The translations under genes were made by a program, and so were the position numbers. Below are positions 57,994 through 64,000 of a DNA stretch of 64,000 bases, one piece after another. Numbering within the stretch: the stretch's first letter is position 1; each line of letters begins with the position of its first letter. Origin of the DNA: Leucobacter aridicollis. GTDB lineage: Bacteria > Actinomycetota > Actinomycetes > Actinomycetales > Microbacteriaceae. The stretch lies in contig NZ_CP075339.1 of NCBI RefSeq assembly GCF_024399335.1, positions 2,728,001-2,792,000 on the forward strand, given 5' to 3'. The notes beneath the pieces are model-generated. The model searched no databases and had not been told where the DNA came from. It worked only from the letters and a program-made list of their open reading frames with translations.

Positions 57994-59710
57994 CGGTCTC
58001 GTTTCGCTTCATCGTTGTCGGGTGGCCGTCAGACTCCGCGCGCTGCACCGCCAGCACCGCGGCCGACAGGCGATCGAAGACGATGCGAGCATCGTCGAGT
58101 GCGAGCCCACGCACGGAGACACGCACCGGCCCGAGCACGGTGTGAGCCTGCAGCGAGGCGAGCTTGAAGACGTAGTGCCAGAGCGGCCGGCTCAGCTGCA
58201 CGGACTGCGCCCGAACGATCGGCATGATCGCAAACGAGCGGGTCAAAGCGCCCCGCCTGATGCGAAGCGTCGCGTCGGTGAGGGCTGCCGGATCCGCTGG
58301 AACGTCGATACGAACTCCCGCGCGACGCTTGCCAAACCACAGCAGCCAACCTGCGCGCTTGCCAGCGCCAACGTAGTCCTCACCTGTCCCGATAAGTCCC
58401 TCAGTGATGCCAGTCGCCGCCCCCGGCACGAGCGTCTCAATCACCCTGACGACGTCATCGTGTCTGCCAACTGGCAGCACGACGTTCTGGGTGACGCTCT
58501 GGCCGGCCTCAGAGACTGAGTGACCGGCGAGCGTCACACGAACCCGCCACCATCCGAACGGGCGCCAGAACAGCGGTTGCCGAGCCTCGATCGCGTGGAT
58601 CCTGCCGAACGGGATCGAATCGGTGACAGTCGAGGTGAGGCCCGAGCCGACCCGAATAGACTCCCGCCCCCTCGAAAGGGTGAAGTTGAAGCCCTTGTTG
58701 AACTGGGCAAACATCATGCCGAGAGTCACAAGAATGAGCGGGATGACTGTGAGTAGCGAGATCCCACCGGCAGCCAGGAAGCCGCTGTTGCCGGTCACTG
58801 CGCCAATCGCCGAGCTGATCAGCCCCCAGAACACGGCGACGAGCAGGAGGATCACCGTGATGACAGCTTCCCACCCCAAGAGGATCGAACCGAGGAGCCG
58901 GCCGAGCGGCACCCGCACGAGGGCCTGGGCCGCGGCGGCCTCAGGGTCGACGTCGAAATCTGCGAAGTCCTGCACGCGTCCTGTGAGCGCGTCTGACGGT
59001 TCCGCGTAACGTGTGCCGTCGTACGAGACCGCAGCCGCGGGAGCAATCACACCGGGATCTGCTTCTGGGGCGGCGCCGGAACGCCGGGCGGAGGCAAGCT
59101 GCAGGATACGCTCTCTGACAGCTTTCGCATCGCGGTGGCCGAGATACGCGAGCTCAACCTTGCCGCCCTGGCCGCCAGTCAGCACCTCGATCTTTGTGAG
59201 ACCAAGAAGCCGCGCTAGGAGCGGCCGCTGCAGGTTGACACTCTGCACGCGGTCAAGCGGCGCACGACGGTGCTGCCGAAAGAGCACGCCAGAGCGCGAC
59301 TCCACTGCCTCACCCGAGACCCGATAGGTGTGAAAACGCCACGCCACCCAGGAGGCTCCAACGATGACGAGCAGGAGCAACACCACACCACCGAGGACAA
59401 GCAGCAGAGTCTGACCGTTCGACAGCATCCCCAGAATCGCAGTGAACTCGTCGTCCTCGACTGGCTCATGGGTCGAAGCCGCGACGAACATTCGCACGAA
59501 CAGATCGCGGAAGTTCGCGATGAAGACACCGATGAGCACGAGCAGCACGAGCCCGCCGCGCAAGAGCGGCGAGATCGGGTGCAGCCGCCGCCAGCCGTCG
59601 GAGTCTGCAGTGCCTGGCATCGCGTCGGCGCCGGCTGGTTCGACGGACGCGGCGGGCTGCTCCCCGTGGCGCGCCGACGGATCCTGATCGGGGAAACCTG
59701 GGGACGTCAC
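57974..59710 (-). CDS. Bacterial PH-domain membrane protein, YdbT-like
   Basis: 578 residues. A low-complexity N-terminus is followed by alternating membrane pairs and bacterial PH domains (bPH_2), at about 95-180, 320-400 and 430-520, with motifs such as YRVSGEAVESRSGVLFRQHRRAPLDRVQSV and LLWFGKRRAGVRID. YdbS/YdbT pairs in Bacillus act in envelope stress resistance. The GTG overlaps the stop of the small PH gene. Confidence 0.85.
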   Translation of the reverse strand: MTSPGFPDQDPSARHGEQPAASVEPAGADAMPGTADSDGWRRLHPISPLLRGGLVLLVLIGVFIANFRDLFVRMFVAASTHEPVEDDEFTAILGMLSNGQTLLLVLGGVVLLLLVIVGASWVAWRFHTYRVSGEAVESRSGVLFRQHRRAPLDRVQSVNLQRPLLARLLGLTKIEVLTGGQGGKVELAYLGHRDAKAVRERILQLASARRSGAAPEADPGVIAPAAAVSYDGTRYAEPSDALTGRVQDFADFDVDPEAAAAQALVRVPLGRLLGSILLGWEAVITVILLLVAVFWGLISSAIGAVTGNSGFLAAGGISLLTVIPLILVTLGMMFAQFNKGFNFTLSRGRESIRVGSGLTSTVTDSIPFGRIHAIEARQPLFWRPFGWWRVRVTLAGHSVSEAGQSVTQNVVLPVGRHDDVVRVIETLVPGAATGITEGLIGTGEDYVGAGKRAGWLLWFGKRRAGVRIDVPADPAALTDATLRIRRGALTRSFAIMPIVRAQSVQLSRPLWHYVFKLASLQAHTVLGPVRVSVRGLALDDARIVFDRLSAAVLAVQRAESDGHPTTMKRNETDERPAI

Positions 59711-60204
59711 AGCCCCGACCGCCGGGACTCGGCGAGCTCAACCAGGCGGTCACGCAGCTGTTCTGCGTCGCTTGCGGTCAGGCCCGGCAGCTGCACACCC
59801 GTTGCCGCGGACGCCGTTACGAACTTCAGGGTCGAAAGACCGAGAGCGCGAAGCAGCGGTCCACGCGTAATGTCGACGAGCTGAAGCCTGCCGTACGGGA
59901 CAGCCACAACCCGCTCAAACATGATGCCACGCCTGAACAGCAGATCGTCTTCGCGCAGAATGTAGCCGATCGCTTTCACTCGACGAAACGCGAAGAGCGA
60001 ATTCACGAGGAAGAACACGACGAGGCCCCAGAGGCCGAGCGTCAGCCAGAGCGGAACGTCGCCGTGGTTCGTGAGCGACACGATGATGACTCCGACGAGC
60101 GGAAAGAACGACATCACCACATTGATGATGAGATCAGAGACAGCGTACTTTGGCGAAACTCTGTGCCACGTGGGCTCGAGCGCGGGAAAAGTCTGGTGGG
60201 TCAC
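59707..60204 (-). CDS. Bacterial PH-domain membrane protein, YdbS-like
   Basis: 165 residues: two membrane segments (about 25-70), then one bPH_2 domain (LREDDLLFRRGIMFERVVAV then PYGRLQLVDITRGPLLR). It is the usual small partner of YdbT. The GTG overlaps the DUF3180 stop, and a TACACT box sits exactly 6 bases upstream, so an internal leaderless promoter is possible. Confidence 0.88.
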   Translation of the reverse strand: MTHQTFPALEPTWHRVSPKYAVSDLIINVVMSFFPLVGVIIVSLTNHGDVPLWLTLGLWGLVVFFLVNSLFAFRRVKAIGYILREDDLLFRRGIMFERVVAVPYGRLQLVDITRGPLLRALGLSTLKFVTASAATGVQLPGLTASDAEQLRDRLVELAESRRSGL

Positions 60205-60701
60205 GTCTCAAGTGTAGCCAGGCCCGCGTCGCCTTCGCCCTCGGGGTCGTCGCTTGGCGGCACGCGGCACAGTCGCTCGGTGACGAGCGCGCACACAAGA
60301 AGCACGACGCCGGCAAGTGCAGTGACAAGCATCGGAAGCCAGGTTGGGGTGGGTGCAGGCACGCTCCGGCCGAGCAGGGACAACAGTAGTCCGCCGCCAA
60401 AGCCCGCAAAGACCGCCCCGACAAGCTGGCCTGCGCGCGCCGTCGCGAGCAGCCGCACGGCCTGGAACGGGTTCACTGCGCCAGTGCCCTTCGCAACGTG
60501 CTTGCGCAGCCTCAACCCGAGCACGACGAGCACTACGGCGAGTGCGATGAGTGTGATCGCCATTGAATAGGGCAGCAGAATCGAGGGGCGACCCCGCGAA
60601 GAGAGCCATGCCTGGATGAGGAGCGCCAACGCGGCCCCGACGGCCCCCGTCCCGAGAAGATGCAGCGGGTTTAGCCCACGAAGCTTCTGCTGTCCGCTCA
60701 C
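60201..60701 (-). CDS. DUF3180 membrane protein
   Basis: 166 residues with four membrane segments (about 15-35, 45-62, 85-110, 122-140). Recognised as actinobacterial DUF3180 by its RAGQLVGAVFAGFGGG region and its place directly after folK. The function is unknown. It overlaps both neighbours by GTGA junctions. Confidence 0.85.
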   Translation of the reverse strand: MSGQQKLRGLNPLHLLGTGAVGAALALLIQAWLSSRGRPSILLPYSMAITLIALAVVLVVLGLRLRKHVAKGTGAVNPFQAVRLLATARAGQLVGAVFAGFGGGLLLSLLGRSVPAPTPTWLPMLVTALAGVVLLVCALVTERLCRVPPSDDPEGEGDAGLATLET

Positions 60702-61255
60702 TCTGGCCTGCCCTCACATGGCGTGGCGAGTGGCTCGAGCGGGTCCGCCGCAGAGTGAGCGAGCGGCACTGTCGTGTCGCCGATTCTGTCGAGCAACTCG
60801 CTGACGCGTCCGTGCCCCATGAGCACCGCGTCCGGGTCAAGCGCGAGCCACGGCGAGAGCACAAAGTCGCGTTCGTGCGCCCGCGGGTGGGGCACAGTCA
60901 GCCTGTCGTCAGCGATTACTCTACCGCCGAAGAGAATGAGGTCAATGTCGAGCGTCCGGTCGCCCCATCTGGCGTCTCGGACCCTGCCGTGCGCAGTCTC
61001 TACCCGCTGCAGAGCATCGAGCAGCTCGTGTGGGGCGAGGGTCGTCTGAAGTGACGCGACGCCGTTGATGTACTTCGGAGCGGTCGGGTCCGGCCCATCA
61101 AGCGTGAGTGCCACTGTTTCGTGCAGCGGGGAGGCAACAAACTCGGCGATGCCGTCGAGCCCGGCGAGCTCTCGCTGCGCCGCACGAATTGTCTCGCCGC
61201 GGTCGCCGAGGTTCGCACCGAACGCAAGGAGCACTGGAACGACCTGGGCAATCAT
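60698..61255 (-). CDS. folK: 6-hydroxymethyl-7,8-dihydropterin pyrophosphokinase
   Basis: 185 residues. HPPK transfers pyrophosphate from ATP to the pterin, the step before dihydropteroate synthase. Motifs: LAFGANLGDR, FVASPLHETV, RWGDRTLDIDLILFGG and PHPRAHERDFVLSPW. The ATG overlaps the folP-folB stop (ATGA). Confidence 0.96.
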   Translation of the reverse strand: MIAQVVPVLLAFGANLGDRGETIRAAQRELAGLDGIAEFVASPLHETVALTLDGPDPTAPKYINGVASLQTTLAPHELLDALQRVETAHGRVRDARWGDRTLDIDLILFGGRVIADDRLTVPHPRAHERDFVLSPWLALDPDAVLMGHGRVSELLDRIGDTTVPLAHSAADPLEPLATPCEGRPE

Positions 61256-62463
61256 TTGGCCCCCCGAACTCGATCAACGGTGACAGCGACGTCGGCGAAC
61301 GGCGCCTGGATCGGTGCGTCGGGCTTGTGGACGGTGACGCGCGCTCTATTCACCCCAGGGTATTCAAGCGCGAGCTGGGCGACGCGCTCAGCAACGGTCT
61401 CGATGAGGTCGACCGGGTCAGCGGCGACCGCTGCGACGACAGCATCTGCGAACTCTCCGTAGTGCACGGTGCTCGCCAGATCGTCGCCCGCCGCCGCTGC
61501 GCTGAGATCCACGTGCAGCGTCGCGTCGATGAAGAACCGCTGCCCGGCGTCACGTTCGAAGTCAAACACGCCGTGGTGGGCATACACTTCGAGGCCAGTG
61601 AGCGTGATGCTGTCGCCGATTGCTGGCCCTGACCACGCACGTTCGACGGCGATCGCCGCCGCCGTGCTGGCGACGTCGTGTACTCGCACCCCCCACGCGC
61701 CGGCTCGCGCCAAGAGGGCGCTCACGACAGCTGTCGCGCCGTCGCGCCCAGCGGGACCCGCAGGCGCACTGGGTAGCTCGCTGAGCACCTCACCAAGCAT
61801 CCGCTTCCGGGAGGCACCAACGAGCACCGGGTACCCCAGATCTTGGAGTTCGCCGAGCCTGCGCAACAGCTCCCAGCATTGCTCTCCAGTCTTGTCGAAC
61901 CCGAGCCCTGGGTCGAGCACGATGAGTTCGGCCGCCACTCCAGCAGCGATCGCTTCAGATGCCCGCTGTGCAAGCTCGTCGCGCACCTCGCGAACAACGT
62001 CGCCATACACAGACCGCTCGTTCGCGGGATCGGGGATGCCTCGCCAGTGCCCGAGGATAAGCCTCGTGCCCGACGATGCAGCCGCGCGCGCAGCCACCTT
62101 GAGCATGTCTGCGTCGTTCAAGCCGCCCGAGACATCGTTGATGTAGCTTGCGCCTGCGGCGACGGCTGCTTCGGCTGTCTCTGCGTGAATCGTATCGATC
62201 GACACGACGATCCCTGCTGCGGTCAGCTCGCGAATCACCGGGAGAACTCGGGCGAGCTCTTCGGCGCGCGGCACAGGGGTCGCCCCTGGCCGCGTAGATT
62301 CGCCGCCGACGTCGATCACGTCAGCGCCATTCGCGACGAGCTCACGGGCGCGGGCGACCGCGCGTTCAGGATCGAGGTACTCTCCCCCGTCACTGAACGA
62401 ATCAGGGGTGGTGTTGAGAACGCCAAGGATGAGCGGGGCGGGGCGCACTCGGGTCTCTGTCAC
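61252..62463 (-). CDS. Dihydropteroate synthase - dihydroneopterin aldolase fusion
   Basis: 403 residues joining two folate enzymes in one chain. FolP occupies about 1-275: PLILGVLNTTPDSFSDGGEY, DVGGESTRPGA, INDVSGG and GASRKRML. FolB follows at about 280-400: ITLTGLEVYAHHGVFDFERD, HYGEFADAVVA, LIETVAERVA and VTVHKPDAPI. In most bacteria these are separate genes in this same position. The GTG overlaps the folE stop (GTGA). A frameshift artefact is unlikely, as the single frame is intact across the junction. Confidence 0.93.
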   Translation of the reverse strand: MTETRVRPAPLILGVLNTTPDSFSDGGEYLDPERAVARARELVANGADVIDVGGESTRPGATPVPRAEELARVLPVIRELTAAGIVVSIDTIHAETAEAAVAAGASYINDVSGGLNDADMLKVAARAAASSGTRLILGHWRGIPDPANERSVYGDVVREVRDELAQRASEAIAAGVAAELIVLDPGLGFDKTGEQCWELLRRLGELQDLGYPVLVGASRKRMLGEVLSELPSAPAGPAGRDGATAVVSALLARAGAWGVRVHDVASTAAAIAVERAWSGPAIGDSITLTGLEVYAHHGVFDFERDAGQRFFIDATLHVDLSAAAAGDDLASTVHYGEFADAVVAAVAADPVDLIETVAERVAQLALEYPGVNRARVTVHKPDAPIQAPFADVAVTVDRVRGAK

Positions 62464-63050
62464 AACGGGTTCCTTGGTCCGCCAGGCGCAATAAGCGCGA
62501 TGATTTCTGACCGCGCGGCGGCCTCTGCCAGGTTGCCGCGCGAGGCGATTGTGACGGCCTCGGCCTCAGTCTCACGCACTCCTCGGTCTGCCACGCAGCC
62601 GTGGCTCGCCTCGAGCACGACGAGCACTCCCATCGGATCGAGGCCATCGACAATCGCCTGAACGATCTGCTCGCCCAGGCGCTCTTGCACCTGCGGCCGC
62701 GCGGCGAGGGCGTCGACGACTCGAGGCAACGCACTGAGCCCGACAACACGGTCGCGCGGCTGGTAGGCGATGTGCGCCCTCCCCCGAAACGGGAGCAGGT
62801 GATGTTCGCAGATCGAGCGCAGGGCGATATCGCGCATGAGCACGAGCTCGCCGGTCTCACCGTCAACGGGTACCGCGTCGCGCAAAAACTGCTGTGGGTC
62901 AACCCCGACTCCGGCAAAGAACTCCGCGTACGAGTCAGCCACGCGTCCGGGTGTTGCCCGCAACTCGTCACTTTCAGGGTCGGCACCGATTGCGCTGAGC
63001 AGCTCGCGAACTGCCCTCGCGACCCGGTCCCGATCCACTCCTGCGCTCAC
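62460..63050 (-). CDS. folE: GTP cyclohydrolase I
   Basis: 196 residues. It makes 7,8-dihydroneopterin triphosphate, the first folate step. Zinc ligands Cys81 and His84 (CEHHLLPF) and Cys152 (HGCVADRGVRE) are present. The start is the GTG at 63050, 5 bases after the ftsH stop; upstream in-frame sequence overlaps ftsH and is not homologous. It is the first of the fol genes. Confidence 0.95.
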   Translation of the reverse strand: MSAGVDRDRVARAVRELLSAIGADPESDELRATPGRVADSYAEFFAGVGVDPQQFLRDAVPVDGETGELVLMRDIALRSICEHHLLPFRGRAHIAYQPRDRVVGLSALPRVVDALAARPQVQERLGEQIVQAIVDGLDPMGVLVVLEASHGCVADRGVRETEAEAVTIASRGNLAEAAARSEIIALIAPGGPRNPL

Positions 63051-63055
63051 GTCGC

Positions 63056-64000
63056 CTACTCGCCGGGTGTGTCTGGCTGCGTGGCGTCGGCTGGGGCTGG
63101 TGAGTCGCCCTCGCTCTGGGCAACCTTCTCGGCTGTCGGTCCGTCGGTTCGCACCGCGGCAGGCACCTCGATCGGAGGCCGATCGGAGACGGGACGGTCT
63201 CCGTGGGAAAGCCACGTCGCACGCGGCCCAAGCTTCTGCACATCGCGGAAGATCTCAGCGAGCTGCAGGTGGTCGAGTGTCTCCTTCTCGAGCAGCTCCC
63301 GCGCGAGCTTGTCGAGCACGTCGCGGTTTGCCACAAGCACCTCGTAAGCCTCGTTATGCGCCTGTTCAAGGAGCGCGCGCACCTCGGCATCAATCTGCAC
63401 AGCGAGACCCTCCGAGTAATCGCGGGACTGGCCGAAGTCACCCATGAACGCGCCAGGCTGCGCCTGTCCGAGCTTCACGGGCCCGACCGCGGTCGTCATG
63501 CCGTACTCAGTCACCATCTTGCGCGCAGTTGACGTCGCTTTCTCGATGTCGTTGCCTGCGCCCGTGGTCGGGTCGTGGAAGACGAGTTCTTCAGCAACGC
63601 GGCCTCCAAGGGCGTACGCGAGCTGATCTTGCAGCTCGTTTCGAGTCACCGAGTACTTGTCCTCGAGCGGGATAACCATCGTGTAGCCGAGGGCTCTGCC
63701 GCGTGGCAGGATCGTCACCTTGGTCACGGGATCCGTGTGGTTCAGCGACGCCGCGACGAGGGCGTGGCCACCCTCGTGATAGGCGGTGATGAGCTTTTCC
63801 TGGTCTTTCATGACACGCGTGCGGCGCTGCGGCCCAGCAATAACGCGATCGATCGCCTCGTCAAGCGCGCGATTGTCGATGAGCTGAGCGTTCGAGCGCG
63901 CGGTAAGCAGAGCCGCCTCGTTCAGCACGTTCGCGAGGTCAGCGCCAGAGAACCCCGGGGTCTTTCGCGCAACGACCTCAAGGTCGACGTTCTTCGAAAG
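63056..64000 (-). CDS. ftsH: ATP-dependent zinc metalloprotease FtsH, C-terminal part (5' end outside window)
   Basis: 314 residues visible, entering at [22 protein letters not shown], so the membrane and AAA core lie beyond the edge. The protease site is [11 protein letters not shown] (HExxH), with the downstream region [17 protein letters not shown] and [20 protein letters not shown]. The C-terminal tail is long and low-complexity ([12 protein letters not shown]). It leads straight into folE. Confidence 0.96.
   Translation of the reverse strand, partial: LSKNVDLEVVARKTPGFSGADLANVLNEAALLTARSNAQLIDNRALDEAIDRVIAGPQRRTRVMKDQEKLITAYHEGGHALVAASLNHTDPVTKVTILPRGRALGYTMVIPLEDKYSVTRNELQDQLAYALGGRVAEELVFHDPTTGAGNDIEKATSTARKMVTEYGMTTAVGPVKLGQAQPGAFMGDFGQSRDYSEGLAVQIDAEVRALLEQAHNEAYEVLVANRDVLDKLARELLEKETLDHLQLAEIFRDVQKLGPRATWLSHGDRPVSDRPPIEVPAAVRTDGPTAEKVAQSEGDSPAPADATQPDTPGE

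Overview
The window is high-GC DNA packed with genes that overlap by ATGA, GTGA or TGATG junctions. It carries the actinobacterial order rpoB-rpoC then rpsL-rpsG-fusA-tuf, a folate cluster behind ftsH, clpC, DUF3180, and an accD/accA/maoC/citE operon laid out as in mycobacteria. Gene content and style suggest a Microbacteriaceae actinobacterium, possibly Leucobacter-like; the genus is a guess. I see no rRNA, tRNA, CRISPR array, phage or transposase.

Layout: 1-2737 is the end of a cell-surface polysaccharide locus (minus strand). 2868-7600 is the str operon (tuf, fusA, rpsG, rpsL read right to left). 7598-9701 holds three uncharacterised genes. 9702-10574 is an 873-bp gap with a 145-bp tandem repeat array and the rpoC terminator. 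10575-18054 is rpoC and rpoB; RpoB has Asn where most bacteria have the rifampicin-contacting His526. 18342-33021 is a mosaic of small operons: membrane protein, PAP2 phosphatase, glutaredoxin, aminopropyltransferase-like and SprT-like genes, CapA, a VanY-type lipoprotein, an acyltransferase, two flavoenzymes, an ArgA-like acetyltransferase, and the Ada-AlkA/Ogt alkylation-repair pair. 33218-36847 is clpC and a divergent DUF2975/HTH pair with its own operator. 36954-43501 is a TetR gene and the predicted leucine/branched-chain acyl-CoA operon, which share an operator motif. 43634-49787 has a histidine phosphatase, cardiolipin synthase, lysS and a TAT-exported multicopper oxidase with a small membrane partner.

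The most unusual block is 49784-57014, a six-gene minus-strand locus. It encodes a secreted beta-helix protein, three exported proteins with SipW-type (alternate) signal peptides, a dedicated Ser/His signal peptidase I with a charged helical tail, and a doubly membrane-anchored protein. A 10-base C tract lies just upstream of the third SipW-type gene and a double hairpin lies just after it. It looks like an actinobacterial TasA/camelysin-like surface-fibre system, possibly phase variable. 57292-64000 is DUF2520, two PH-domain proteins, DUF3180, folK, a folP-folB fusion, folE and the 3' end of ftsH.

Two signals cut across the window. At least thirteen genes have a TANNNT-like -10 box 6 or 7 bases before the start codon, which points to widespread leaderless transcription. 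A roughly 60-bp element (GATCTG, exactly 39 bases, then about CTGCAGATCCC) occurs four times after rpoC and once, inverted, after ogt.
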